DNA from: Sinohyriopsis cumingii
Taxonomy: Eukaryota; Mollusca; Bivalvia; Unionida; Unionidae
Reading direction: 5' to 3'
Assembly: GCA_028554795.2 (NCBI GenBank)
Contig: CM068841.1
Location: forward strand, 21,686,308-21,750,307
DNA length: 64,000 nt
This document shows positions 17,594 through 25,750 of this stretch, piece after piece. Each line of letters begins with the position of its first letter. The first letter of the stretch is position 1. Below the pieces are notes generated by a model, which had not been told where the DNA came from, ran no database searches, and was given only the letters and a program-made list of their open reading frames with translations. The translations under genes and the position numbers were made by a program.

Positions 17594-18550
17594 ATGACGT
17601 CCCTTCAGTCGCATCTTCCCGTCAAATTGATTCGTGCCTTGTATGGCATCAGCCGAGAAAAAGATCCACAAACACGAGCCCGTGTCTTAGAAGCTAGTCT
17701 CAAAGAAGTCTTACGATGGTTCACGGTGACGGCACGTCAATTACTCCAAGGAATCATTCAGATTCCTCATCAAACCCAACGCTTTTTCGATCGAAACAAA
17801 GTCGCTTTGGTCCAACTGGCCGATCCCCGCATCGACACTCAAACCAAAAAACAAATCATTTTGAAACCTGGAGGGAGCGGTACTTTAGGAGGGGTCATCA
17901 TTCGCTCACTCTTAAGATGGGATCCTAATGCCCCCAAAGTTATCCCCAAGACAAAAGTCCAACGAAGCCCCAAGAAGAAAAAGAAAAAGACCAGGTCCCC
18001 AAGAAGAATAACTTCTCCAGTGGCAGGACCCTCCTCTTACCAGACACCACCACCATCACCCCGGAAAAAGAAAAGAAGCCCCAAGAAAAAGAAACAGAGA
18101 AAAAGTCCCCAGAAAAAGAAAAGTCCACAGAAGAAGAAAACTAGTCGCAAGAGAGGCACTTCGGCCAGGACGCAACCTTACACTCGCAAGCCACGACCTG
18201 CCACAGCGTCTCCGGCAGCCTCACGTTTGTCCACTTCTCCGTTGATGTCACCAGGAACTGAAGAGTACTTGGAGACGTTGATTACACCAAGAACTTCTCC
18301 GTTGATGACCCCCAAAAGAACTTCCCCAGTGGCAGGACCTTCCCATTTAGCGGCAGTGGCTGCTGCTCACAAAGTACCTTCTCCCAAAATCAAAGTTCAA
18401 GAAAGATCGGGCATGTTACAAAGTTTACTGGATTTGTCCAAACAAGAACTGGCTCGATTTAGTCCGTTACGTACCCCTGCACGACGTGTCATGCCTGTCC
18501 TCAAACTGATAAAACGTAAAGACAATCAGTGGCGACGCGTTCCAGTATAA
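17594..18550 (+). CDS. Basic SPKK-rich core-like DNA-binding protein
   Basis: 318 residues from the ATG at 17594. The N-terminal 110 residues are helical and end in a segment (TQTKKQIILKPGGSGTLGGV) resembling the LVQRGG...LLLGPILKG segment of the next protein, so the two may share a domain. The middle is a run of SPKKKK and SPRKKK motifs, like the minor-groove-binding SPKK repeats of histone H1 and sperm histones. TSPVAGPS occurs twice further on. This composition suits a virion core protein condensing DNA, by analogy with adenovirus core proteins; not proven. Confidence 0.8.
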   Translation: MTSLQSHLPVKLIRALYGISREKDPQTRARVLEASLKEVLRWFTVTARQLLQGIIQIPHQTQRFFDRNKVALVQLADPRIDTQTKKQIILKPGGSGTLGGVIIRSLLRWDPNAPKVIPKTKVQRSPKKKKKKTRSPRRITSPVAGPSSYQTPPPSPRKKKRSPKKKKQRKSPQKKKSPQKKKTSRKRGTSARTQPYTRKPRPATASPAASRLSTSPLMSPGTEEYLETLITPRTSPLMTPKRTSPVAGPSHLAAVAAAHKVPSPKIKVQERSGMLQSLLDLSKQELARFSPLRTPARRVMPVLKLIKRKDNQWRRVPV

Positions 18551-18554
18551 AAAA
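18546..18554 (+). promoter_or_regulatory. TATA box overlapping the preceding stop codon
   Basis: TATAAAAAA spans the TAA stop of the SPKK gene and lies about 60 nt before the ATG at 18609. Confidence 0.6.
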
Positions 18555-18608
18555 GGCCTGTGACCGAGTAGGGTATCAGTGTTTTTAGGTGCTCCTAAAG
18601 ACTCAAAG

Positions 18609-18995
18609 ATGTCACCCTCCAGAAAACCCCAAGGAAAGAAAAGAAAAGGACTACCACCACGTTTAGCCAAACATGGGGACCTGTTATCTGTCCTGTCCAA
18701 AGCTTCTCCACCCCTACGAAAAAAACTCATTCAAACGGCCTCCAAAGAGGTCATCGATACCGTGTGCGAATGTTGTTTGAACGTTTTGAAAGGCACGATC
18801 CCTTTGTCCAAACACCAGAAACAATGCTTAGGCAAACATCGTCACGTTCTTCGGAAAATGGTTCAAAAGAAAATTCCCATTCGTCAAAAAAAGAAGATGT
18901 TGGTCCAACGTGGAGGCATTTTACCTCTCTTGTTAGGCCCCATACTGAAAGGAGTCTTGGGAACCATGTTGGGAGGACTGATGGGAGCAAGATAA
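18609..18995 (+). CDS. Conserved Polinton small basic protein (GG-LPLLL type)
   Basis: 128 residues from the ATG at 18609. It has a basic N-terminus, then LIQTASKEVIDTVCECCLNVL, a central Lys/Arg-rich region, and a C-terminal hydrophobic Gly-rich segment (GGILPLLLGPILKGVLGTML). I recall this protein type next to capsid and integrase genes in many invertebrate Polintons. The C-terminal segment could be membrane-active. Probably a virion component; exact role unknown. Confidence 0.82.
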   Translation: MSPSRKPQGKKRKGLPPRLAKHGDLLSVLSKASPPLRKKLIQTASKEVIDTVCECCLNVLKGTIPLSKHQKQCLGKHRHVLRKMVQKKIPIRQKKKMLVQRGGILPLLLGPILKGVLGTMLGGLMGAR

Positions 18996-19044
18996 AAAGG
19001 CCTTCGGAAGTCCCAAGATCTCAGAATTCACCCCTGACAACCCC

Positions 19045-19680
19045 ATGGAAGGACGAAAACTAGCTTTAGTGCCTTACAAACGATGGATGGAATACCATCG
19101 GTGGCAAGAACAACGCACCCCGTATTTACCTCCCAATCCCAATTTGAGCGAGATGTCCCAGTTACAACACGAATTGCAATCCTTGCTGGATCGCCAAGAT
19201 TTGTCCGAAACAGAAAAATCGCAAAAGTACGGTCAACTCTTACAAAGACTGCAACTCTTTCACCAGAAAGCTTTAGACGAAACAGCTCTACCCACTTTGA
19301 AAGATTTTAAGACCTTGATGAAAAGTCCAGCACCATCACCAGTACCAGTACCACCAGTACCCGTGACCAAGACAGAAAAAGGAAAAGAAGAAGAAGAAGG
19401 GTTTCAAACTCCACCAGAAAAAGTACGCAAGTTAACAACACCACCTACCTCCAGAATTGGATGGATTAAAAAGATGATGGCCACCCCTTCTTCCTCACAA
19501 GAGAAAAAGAAAGTGAAGACAGAAGTGAAGACAGAAGTGAAACAAGAACCGATATCCCCTGCTCAGACATCCTCCTCCTCTTCGACACCTATTGCTGGCC
19601 GCACACGCAAAGCCTTGCAATCCAAGAAAATACCCCAAGAGAAAAAGAGTAGCCTCTTCCAAGAGTGGGTGCCTTATTAA
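19045..19680 (+). CDS. Conserved Polinton protein with LALVPYKRW start, unknown function
   Basis: 211 residues. The N-terminal 90 residues (LALVPYKRWMEY, then helical repeats ending in KYGQLLQRLQLF) match a protein type I recall preceding the integrase in Polintons. The C-terminal half is low complexity: Pro/Val repeats, then KTEVKTEVKTEVKQE, then Ser/Thr-rich. A weak TATA-like GATAAAAA lies near 18992. It ends 21 nt before the integrase start. Function unknown. Confidence 0.78.
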   Translation: MEGRKLALVPYKRWMEYHRWQEQRTPYLPPNPNLSEMSQLQHELQSLLDRQDLSETEKSQKYGQLLQRLQLFHQKALDETALPTLKDFKTLMKSPAPSPVPVPPVPVTKTEKGKEEEEGFQTPPEKVRKLTTPPTSRIGWIKKMMATPSSSQEKKKVKTEVKTEVKQEPISPAQTSSSSSTPIAGRTRKALQSKKIPQEKKSSLFQEWVPY

Positions 19681-19701
19681 GACACCAATCCACACAAAAA
19701 A

Positions 19702-20814
19702 ATGGAAAAAGTCTTAGCTAGCATTTACTACGATCCCTCCCATCCTGCAGGTTACGCAGGAGTTCAAAAATTGTATCGTGCTGCCAAAACGCGACTGAAA
19801 AGTCTCCGTTTACCTCAAGTGCAACGATGGTTACAAGAACAAGCTACCTACACTTTACACAAACCCATTCGACGCAAGTTTGCCAGAAGTCGCACCCGAG
19901 TGGAAGGCATCGATCATCAATGGCAAGCCGATTTAGCCGATGTCTCTCATTTGGCCAGCTACAATCGTGGTTACAAATATTTGTTTTGTGTCATCGACGT
20001 CTTTTCCAAATTTGCCTGGGTCGTACCCTTGACTTCCAAATCCAGCAGCGAGTTAGTGCGAGCCCTGCAACGGGTGTTGAAACAAAGCGGTCGTCGCCCT
20101 CTTCGATGGCAAACGGACAAAGGCACCGAATTTCTGAATCAAGCTTTCCAAAAAGAATTAAAGAAACGTGACATTCATTTTTTTACCACCGAGAATCCCG
20201 AAACCAAAGCCAGCATCGTGGAACGTTTTCAACGCACTTTGAAAGAACGCATGTGGAAATATTTTACGCATCACCACACTCTGAAGTACATCGACATCTT
20301 ACCGCACCTGGTGCAAGCGTACAACCAATCTTACCATCGAAGCATCGGACGTGCCCCGCAAGACGTGACTCCCGACAACGAAGTGCTGGTGTTCGAGCGC
20401 CTGTTCGGTACGTCCCCGACGAGGGCTGTCCCCAAGAAAAGTGGAGAGTTGACCGTAGGAGATTGGGTGCGCATTGGCAAAACCAAACGCACTTTCGACA
20501 AAGGTTACTTACCTAACTGGACGACCGAACTGTTTCGCGTCACTGGACGAGTACATGGCCGTCATCCTGCCGTCTATAAATTGGAAGACATGAACGGAGA
20601 AGTACTCAAAGGAACGTTTTATTTGCCCGAGTTACAACGTGTCACCAAAAAAGAAGACGACGTGTACGACATCGAAAGCATTCTCGAACGCAGAACCCGT
20701 AAAGTGGGCAAACGACGTGTCAAAGAAGTCAAAGTACGTTGGAAAGGATATCCACCCAGTTTCGATTCTTGGATCGACGCTTCGCAAGTCATCGACTATA
20801 AAAAGAAGAAGTGA
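19702..20814 (+). CDS. INT: Retroviral-type integrase with C-terminal chromodomain
   Basis: 370 residues. The rve catalytic core shows the DDE triad: D77 (QADLADV), D139 (QTDKGTEF) and E174 (KASIVERFQ), the last two 35 positions apart as in retroviral and Polinton integrases. No classical HHCC zinc finger is obvious at the N-terminus. An SH3-like region follows, then a chromodomain at about residues 322-366 (YDIESILERR, VKVRWKGYP, SWIDASQVI). The chromodomain probably steers insertion toward modified histones. The frame is intact. Integration produces the 6 bp duplication seen at the element ends. Confidence 0.97.
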   Translation: MEKVLASIYYDPSHPAGYAGVQKLYRAAKTRLKSLRLPQVQRWLQEQATYTLHKPIRRKFARSRTRVEGIDHQWQADLADVSHLASYNRGYKYLFCVIDVFSKFAWVVPLTSKSSSELVRALQRVLKQSGRRPLRWQTDKGTEFLNQAFQKELKKRDIHFFTTENPETKASIVERFQRTLKERMWKYFTHHHTLKYIDILPHLVQAYNQSYHRSIGRAPQDVTPDNEVLVFERLFGTSPTRAVPKKSGELTVGDWVRIGKTKRTFDKGYLPNWTTELFRVTGRVHGRHPAVYKLEDMNGEVLKGTFYLPELQRVTKKEDDVYDIESILERRTRKVGKRRVKEVKVRWKGYPPSFDSWIDASQVIDYKKKK

Positions 20815-20819
20815 CCATC

Positions 20820-21230
20820 ATGCCCTTTCACACATCAGACGCAGCTACGTCGACCAGTCCTTCTTCCCCTAGTTCTTCTGTGCAAGATTTACAAAAACAA
20901 CCCTTGTGGGTGTGGTGTGGAGAACGTGTGCCTAAAACGCAAATCGTCTTTTTCTGCCAAATCTTCGTGGTGTATTGTGTCATCGGGGCAGCCATCGCCA
21001 ATTTGAGTTTGCAACAAGGAGACAAACAATTGTGGACCATTTTATTGAGCAGTTGCATCGGTTACCTACTTCCCAATCCCTCCCTGAAATTCTCCTCGAA
21101 CGGGAACGTTGTGTCCAGTGCCAGTGCCAGTCACCACTCCAACAATCACAACCAGAACCCCATTTTGGGCGGAGATACGCCTCTGACGTCCACTAACCCC
21201 TCGGACAGCCACAGAACTCTGGAATTATGA
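20820..21230 (+). CDS. Two-helix membrane protein conserved in Polintons
   Basis: 136 residues from the ATG at 20820. Two hydrophobic segments: IVFFCQIFVVYCVIGAAIA and, after a short polar loop, LWTILLSSCIGYLLPNP. The C-terminus is Ser/Asn-rich. A protein of this layout, ending its second helix in a Pro-Asn-Pro motif, recurs in Polintons as I recall. Its stop overlaps the next start as ATGA, which suggests linked translation or simply tight packing. A TATAAAAAG (20797-20805) lies in the end of the integrase gene. Role unknown; possibly a virion membrane or entry component. Confidence 0.8.
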   Translation: MPFHTSDAATSTSPSSPSSSVQDLQKQPLWVWCGERVPKTQIVFFCQIFVVYCVIGAAIANLSLQQGDKQLWTILLSSCIGYLLPNPSLKFSSNGNVVSSASASHHSNNHNQNPILGGDTPLTSTNPSDSHRTLEL

Positions 21231-22162
21231 GTCACCAAAACCAATTTTACTTAACCTTACCCAGTGACAGTTCCATGGAGGTGTTTCCCCACAACACGTT
21301 GTGCTGTTACACGGCCAAATTACCTCAAGCCATCCCCTTAGATCACGAAGCCCATTGGGAAGTGGCTTTAGTAGAAATGATTCACCCGACCCAAGTCCAA
21401 AATGTCATTGCCCAGCAAAATTGGTTTAAGGTGGAAGTTCATGACCAACAATTGCAAGTGGAGTTGGATAAAATTGGCACATCTACCAATAGAACCTATG
21501 ATGACAAACTTAAAACGTGGACCTACAACTTGTCCATTCTCCCAGGCTATTATTTCAGTGGTCATCATTTGGTCAGCGCCATAGCTTCCAGGTTTAATGG
21601 CGTGTTCCATAAAGCTTTGAGTAATGTCCAAAAAAGTGTCATCCTGGAATACCACAAAATAGCTCGTCGCTTTCTGATGAAATTTTCTGAGGGGTCCAAA
21701 AAATTCATGTCTTTCTTATTTTGTCCTGAATTGTTTGACATATTGGGCGGTGACACGGAGATGAGAATGGTCATGATAAAGAAAAACGAATTGCCAGTCA
21801 TTTCCGACAACGATATTTTTGCCAGGTATTTTCGTTTCCCGGTAGAACTGAACCAAGGACTGAATTTGATCTTTGTGTATTCCGATATAGTGGAGTACAA
21901 CGTGGTGGGACACACCTCCGTGCCGTTACTGCGTGTCATTCCTTTCAAAGTGGATTCTGCCACAAACGCTGACGAGGAAGGTGGAAACACTTACCACGTT
22001 CACCGCGAATTTGTCCATCCTCACTATTTACCCGTCAGCAAGTCGTACTTGGACACGGTCAACATTACTATAAAAGGAGATCTGGGGCAAAATATTCCAT
22101 TCACCAAAGGAAAAGTCACGGTGAAACTCCATTTTCGAAAACGGTTCTCTCACGATTCGTAA
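21227..22162 (+). CDS. mCP: Minor capsid (penton-like) protein
   Basis: 311 residues. The start, FYLTLPSDSSMEVFPHNTL followed by a Trp-Glu-Val-Ala-Leu phrase, is the recognisable N-terminus of the Polinton minor capsid protein, predicted to be a single-jelly-roll penton. The C-terminus ends in the strand KGKVTVKLHFRKR. The frame is intact. It would form the capsid vertices with the major capsid protein encoded about 450 nt downstream. Confidence 0.93.
   Translation: MSHQNQFYLTLPSDSSMEVFPHNTLCCYTAKLPQAIPLDHEAHWEVALVEMIHPTQVQNVIAQQNWFKVEVHDQQLQVELDKIGTSTNRTYDDKLKTWTYNLSILPGYYFSGHHLVSAIASRFNGVFHKALSNVQKSVILEYHKIARRFLMKFSEGSKKFMSFLFCPELFDILGGDTEMRMVMIKKNELPVISDNDIFARYFRFPVELNQGLNLIFVYSDIVEYNVVGHTSVPLLRVIPFKVDSATNADEEGGNTYHVHREFVHPHYLPVSKSYLDTVNITIKGDLGQNIPFTKGKVTVKLHFRKRFSHDS
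22069..22077 (+). promoter_or_regulatory. TATA box within the minor capsid gene
   Basis: TATAAAAGG, about 100 nt upstream of the small gene starting at 22170. Confidence 0.45.
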
Positions 22163-22169
22163 GTAAGTC

Positions 22170-22442
22170 ATGTATCCAGTGTACCGAGGGGTGGCACGAC
22201 AGCGAGGACACGGTTTAGGAGACATGTTAAAATCGGCCTTTCGTTCGGTGGCCCCGGTGTTGAAACCGATGGTGACACGCGGATTGCACGCCTTGAAAGA
22301 TGCGGCACTGACACAAGGCAAAGAATTTCTCCAAAATGTCATCATCGACAAACAAAACCCTAAAGAAGCCTTCATGAGGGCAGGTAAAAATGTCTTGCTC
22401 AAACGGGCAAAGACATTTTGGGCCGACGAGACACACCTATAA
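22170..22442 (+). CDS. pVI/pX-like minor virion protein (N-terminal part)
   Basis: 90 residues. VYRGVARQRGHGLGDMLKSA followed by a Leu/Lys amphipathic helix (VAPVLKPMVTRGL) matches the N-terminal region of the Polinton minor virion protein likened to adenovirus pVI/pX. The Gly-rich GHGLG is a plausible adenain cleavage site. In relatives, as I recall, the same protein continues into an Arg/Lys-rich C-terminus. Here the frame stops, and an Arg-rich sequence of that kind lies directly downstream in the -1 frame (about 22442-22588) without its own ATG. It may therefore be truncated by a 1 nt indel, or use recoding. Confidence 0.82.
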   Translation: MYPVYRGVARQRGHGLGDMLKSAFRSVAPVLKPMVTRGLHALKDAALTQGKEFLQNVIIDKQNPKEAFMRAGKNVLLKRAKTFWADETHL

Positions 22443-22445
22443 ATG
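22438..22445 (+). promoter_or_regulatory. TATA-like box upstream of the major capsid gene
   Basis: TATAAATG overlaps the stop of the 22170 gene; the major capsid ATG is at 22608. Confidence 0.4.
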
Positions 22446-22588
22446 CCCTGCATGCTACCGAGTCAAGCATTCAGCAAGGACAAGGCAGAAAGAGACGACG
22501 AAGAAGAAAACACCCTTTCACCAGACTTCAAGCGAGAAAGGCCAAGAAAAGAAGAACCGTTCGAGACTTAGACGTTTTCGATTATTGA
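22442..22588 (+). CDS. Arg-rich C-terminal-like frame without ATG (possible frameshift partner)
   Basis: An open frame of about 48 codons in the -1 frame relative to 22170-22442. It contains QQGQGRKRRRRRKHP and ends in KKRRTVRDLDVFDY, very like the basic tail expected on the preceding protein. No ATG opens this frame. Other frames here start with ATG (22443 and 22390) but give less convincing peptides. A classical slippery heptamer was not found in the overlap. Read as the displaced tail of the previous gene. Confidence 0.5.
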   Translation, partial: NALHATESSIQQGQGRKRRRRRKHPFTRLQARKAKKRRTVRDLDVFDY

Positions 22589-22607
22589 GACACAGCAACA
22601 ACAAAAA

Positions 22608-23915
22608 ATGATGCACCGAGAGTCTTGCGCCTGTTCCAAGACGGAACTGGATCTGTTTGCCATGCCCCCCACCATGATGACCATGCAAGAATCCCAGTGG
22701 GTGGAATTTAATCCCATCTCCTCACTGACCGATTCCGCTCCCATCGAATTTGAAATCAAGGGGCAGCCCGAAGATTACATCGATCTGAATAGCAGTTACT
22801 TGTACTTGAAAGTCCAAGTTCTAGAAAAAGATGATAGTGGAGTAGATGACGCTGACGAAATAGCTCCCGTCAACAATTTCATGCATTCCTTGTTCAGCTC
22901 AGTGGATTTGTACTTGAATAACAAACTAGTCAGCAGCAGCATGGATACATACCCTTACCGTGCCTACTTGGAAAATCTCTTGACGTACGGAATAGATGCC
23001 AAGGATAGTCATCTCAATGCCTGCGTGCTGTGGGTAGCTGACGAAGCGGGCAAGTTCGAAAAAACAGATGGAAGCAATTCCGGCTTTGAGGCAAGAGAAA
23101 GCAAAATCTTAGAGAAGAAGAGTTTAGAACTGATGGATCGTTTGCATTTGGACATGTGGTTGCAAGAGAAATATTTGCTGAACGGGGTCAATGTCCGCTT
23201 GAGACTGAATCGCAGCAGTGCCGCTTTCCATTTGATAGCTGCTGATCCTGCTAAGGCTCCTAAAAGCATAATCCAGGAGGCCAAACTCTACGTACGACGC
23301 GTGGAAGTGTTACCCAAAGTGGGTAACGACATCAGTCAAACGTTGAGCAGAACAACCGCCAAGTATCCCATCCGACGTGTGGAAGTGAAAACGTTCACCA
23401 TTTCTGCTGGACTACAATCCATAACCGAAGATCATCTGTTCCAAGGACAGTTACCCAAACGTTTGATCCTTGGTATGGTCACGAATTCAGCCTTCAACGG
23501 AGCCTTCAAAGAAAATCCTTTCAACTTTCAACACTTTTTAGTGAAGAAAGTCGAAGTCAGTCGTGATGGCAAGACCTTGTGTACCCGACCTTTCGAACCT
23601 GACTTTAGTGACAAGAAGATGAATTACTTGAGATCGTACTTGTCCCTGTACGAAGCCACCGGTCAGTTAGGAACCAACACCAGTCACGGCATTGAGTATG
23701 AGGATTATGCAGGAGGCTATGCTTTGTGGGCTTTCGATTTCACTCCAGACCAAGGCAGCGACGAGGGACATTTCCACCCTATAAAATCCGGCCAGATTCG
23801 TGTGGAACTTCAGTTTGCAGAACAACTGAAACAGACAGTGAACGTCATCCTGTATGCAGAATTCGATAATACCATAGAAATCAACAGTTTGAGAGAAGTC
23901 ATTCTAGATTATTAG
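22608..23915 (+). CDS. MCP: Major capsid protein (double jelly roll, hexon-like)
   Basis: 435 residues, the usual size for a Polinton major capsid protein. The N-terminal phrase VEFNPISSLTDSAPIEFEI and the following YIDLNSSYLYLKVQV strand are typical of the family; alternating beta-strand-like segments run throughout, with two halves divided near the middle. Trimers of such proteins build icosahedral capsids. The frame is intact, starts at an ATG in AAAAATG context, and is followed 6 nt later by the next gene. Confidence 0.95.
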   Translation: MMHRESCACSKTELDLFAMPPTMMTMQESQWVEFNPISSLTDSAPIEFEIKGQPEDYIDLNSSYLYLKVQVLEKDDSGVDDADEIAPVNNFMHSLFSSVDLYLNNKLVSSSMDTYPYRAYLENLLTYGIDAKDSHLNACVLWVADEAGKFEKTDGSNSGFEARESKILEKKSLELMDRLHLDMWLQEKYLLNGVNVRLRLNRSSAAFHLIAADPAKAPKSIIQEAKLYVRRVEVLPKVGNDISQTLSRTTAKYPIRRVEVKTFTISAGLQSITEDHLFQGQLPKRLILGMVTNSAFNGAFKENPFNFQHFLVKKVEVSRDGKTLCTRPFEPDFSDKKMNYLRSYLSLYEATGQLGTNTSHGIEYEDYAGGYALWAFDFTPDQGSDEGHFHPIKSGQIRVELQFAEQLKQTVNVILYAEFDNTIEINSLREVILDY

Positions 23916-23921
23916 AAAGCC

Positions 23922-24428
23922 ATGGAAGACTGTTATCCCTCTTTACCTAGTGGAGAAACTTTGGAGATGGAATGTAAGGAGACCGTGGAAAAAGAAGAAT
24001 CTCAAGACAAAGACGAAGAAGATATCATAATGAAGTCGAGATGGCCAGAACAAGAAGCCCATTTAGTCTGCTGTTTTGCCAAACACTTGGTCGACAAAAT
24101 GACGGAATTGATCAAGAAAAATTGCTATGGATGTCAAAACGATCATCCCAGTCAAATTCAACACGATAAATGCCTAATGTTAAGTCAAGAAGAAAAATTG
24201 GACGAGTATCTGGACGAAGCTTGGAGTCTCATCTCGAACAAAGACGTGTTGCACCAGTGGTATAAAGACTTGCGTGAACATTCTTGTCCACCATTAACCA
24301 CTCAAGAGATCCATCGTATCGAAGCTCTCCTGAATCAGAGTGAGGAAACAGAACGAATAACCGTTTATTCGTCAGACATTTTCAAGCAAAAAGTCAGGAT
24401 CGAATTGACGACTTATTATTACCTGTGA
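23922..24428 (+). CDS. Conserved Cys/His-motif protein between capsid and protease
   Basis: 168 residues with an acidic N-terminus. The signature NCYGCQNDHPSQIQHDKCL has the spacing of a metal-binding C-x2-C...H...H-x2-C site. This type of protein is familiar to me from Polintons, always small and unassigned. The C-terminal half is helical. A TATAAAA at about 23780-23786 in the capsid gene could drive it. Function unknown. Confidence 0.78.
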   Translation: MEDCYPSLPSGETLEMECKETVEKEESQDKDEEDIIMKSRWPEQEAHLVCCFAKHLVDKMTELIKKNCYGCQNDHPSQIQHDKCLMLSQEEKLDEYLDEAWSLISNKDVLHQWYKDLREHSCPPLTTQEIHRIEALLNQSEETERITVYSSDIFKQKVRIELTTYYYL

Positions 24429-24450
24429 AGAAGAAAACAAACACAAAACA

Positions 24451-25011
24451 ATGGATACCTGGGAACTTTATTACCTTTTGAACCACAGTTCGTATACGGC
24501 TTCTTTGAATCCCGTCGTCTGTGCTAAAGATGAACTCCCTCATCGCAAACCTAAAGACCATCAAGCTTACGTGATCAACACGGACGATAGTCATCTCCCA
24601 GGAACCCATTGGGTAGCCGTCTACTTTCCTCAAGAAGGATGTGTGGAATATTTCGATTCGTATGGATTGCCCCCCTTGGAAGACGATATCATCGACTTTA
24701 TGAGAAGAAATGCTCAAACCACCCGATTCAATAACGTGAAATTACAAGGCACAGATTCCTTGGTGTGTGGACAGTACTGTGTGTATTTTCTGCATCATCG
24801 CAGCCTGGGCTATTCCTTAGAACATTTAGTGACTCATTTCGATCCTCGGTCTTCTGCTAGAAACGATGTGAAAGTAGATCGATGGTTTTGTGACCATTAT
24901 GCTTATCTTTTGTCTCAAGCTAGGAAACGTAGTGTCCATCAATGGCCTAATGATTTCCAACAGTGGAAATCACAATTTCATTCACAACGTTGTCAGCCTT
25001 GTTTAAAGTAG
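24451..25011 (+). CDS. PRO: Adenain-type cysteine protease (virion maturation)
   Basis: 186 residues. Active-site pattern: H53 (GTHWVAVYF), D69 (YFDSYGL), Q99 (LQGTDS) and C106 (LVCGQYC), with Q and C seven residues apart exactly as in adenovirus protease; D replaces Glu at the third position, which is common in this clan. The frame is intact. It would mature capsid and core proteins. A TATAAAG lies inside the preceding gene at about 24261. The 3' UTR has AATAAA at about 25117, a normal polyadenylation signal rather than a histone-type stem-loop. Confidence 0.95.
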   Translation: MDTWELYYLLNHSSYTASLNPVVCAKDELPHRKPKDHQAYVINTDDSHLPGTHWVAVYFPQEGCVEYFDSYGLPPLEDDIIDFMRRNAQTTRFNNVKLQGTDSLVCGQYCVYFLHHRSLGYSLEHLVTHFDPRSSARNDVKVDRWFCDHYAYLLSQARKRSVHQWPNDFQQWKSQFHSQRCQPCLK

Positions 25012-25242
25012 ATTGAATTTGAAGAAAAAATGTTTGTGATTTGAAAAAAAAATTGTTTGATGTTATAGTGTTGGATTATTGTTAAAAATGTTGTTGTTTA
25101 GTGTTAAGTGATTTTTGAATAAAAAATGTTGTGTTTAGAAAAAAAAATGCCTTTGTCTTTTGTTTAGCTAGAAGAATGTTGGATTGATGCTCTTTCATTT
25201 CTTACTATCCCTCTCATGAACGTTGCGGCTCGAAAACCGTGT
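25012..25242. other. 3' untranslated and intergenic region after the protease
   Basis: T/G- and A-rich sequence with an AATAAA signal (about 25117-25123) for the protease transcript. It ends where the repeated right-end promoter module begins. Confidence 0.6.
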
Positions 25243-25276
25243 GGGGGATGTTTTCCTTCACGTCCGCGCTTTCACT
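25243..25276 (+). promoter_or_regulatory. Right-end promoter module, copy 1
   Basis: GGGGGATGTTTTCCTTCACG followed by TCCGCGCTTTCA; the same module recurs at 26068, 26740 (partial) and 26811. In the other full copies a TATAAA follows at once, but here it has decayed to CTTTAAG. It precedes the gene at 25335. Confidence 0.75.
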
Positions 25277-25334
25277 TTAAGAACCGGGTTGTTCCCAGTC
25301 TAGCCATCCATTGTCGACTCATCCTCCTAAGAAG

Positions 25335-25679
25335 ATGTGCTCCAAACTAGCTAAGCTCAACGAAGCCTACGTGAATTTGCATAGGGTCAGACACAGTCTG
25401 ATACCGAAACCAGAAGAAATAGAGAATGTGAGAATGTTAAAAATCACTGAAGACCTGATAGAAGAGCTCTTCAGAGAAGAAATGAACAGGGAGAAAGAAG
25501 AATGGACAGAGAAGTACAGACTTCAAAAACAGCAGCAACAACAGCAGCAGCAACCTGAAGCTGACAGAGGCTTTGTCGATTGTCGTATCGACACCAAAGA
25601 ATTCTTCTTCTCTTTCCGAAGAAGCAGACCTATTGCCAGAAAGTCTATCCTCAGAGGACATCGCATTCTTAGAAACTGA
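25335..25679 (+). CDS. Right-end coiled-coil protein 1, unknown
   Basis: 114 residues from the ATG at 25335, in the AGAAGATG context shared with the other right-end genes. A helical, charged N-terminal 70 residues ends in a poly-Q run (about residues 57-64), then an Arg-rich tail (RRSRPIARKSILRGHR). No family recognised. A shared promoter module lies upstream and a histone-type stem-loop 29 nt after the stop. It is the first of three similarly built units. Confidence 0.72.
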   Translation: MCSKLAKLNEAYVNLHRVRHSLIPKPEEIENVRMLKITEDLIEELFREEMNREKEEWTEKYRLQKQQQQQQQQPEADRGFVDCRIDTKEFFFSFRRSRPIARKSILRGHRILRN

Positions 25680-25708
25680 AAAAAGAATGCCATAGCAAAA
25701 CAAAAAAC

Positions 25709-25724
25709 AGCCCTTTTCAGGGCT
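25709..25724 (+). terminator. Histone-mRNA-type 3' stem-loop
   Basis: AGCCCTTTTCAGGGCT with a compensated A-T closing pair, so the stem is conserved although the sequence differs. ACCCA follows (25725-25729) and the purine-rich GAAAAGAAATAAC lies at 25738-25750. It is 29 nt after the stop of the 25335 gene. Confidence 0.85.
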
Positions 25725-25750
25725 ACCCAATACTCTAGAAAAGAAATAAC

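Noticed and set aside
22389-22440. Classical -1 slippery heptamer for recoding of the minor virion gene
   Set aside because: No X XXY YYZ heptamer in the correct phase was found in the overlap.
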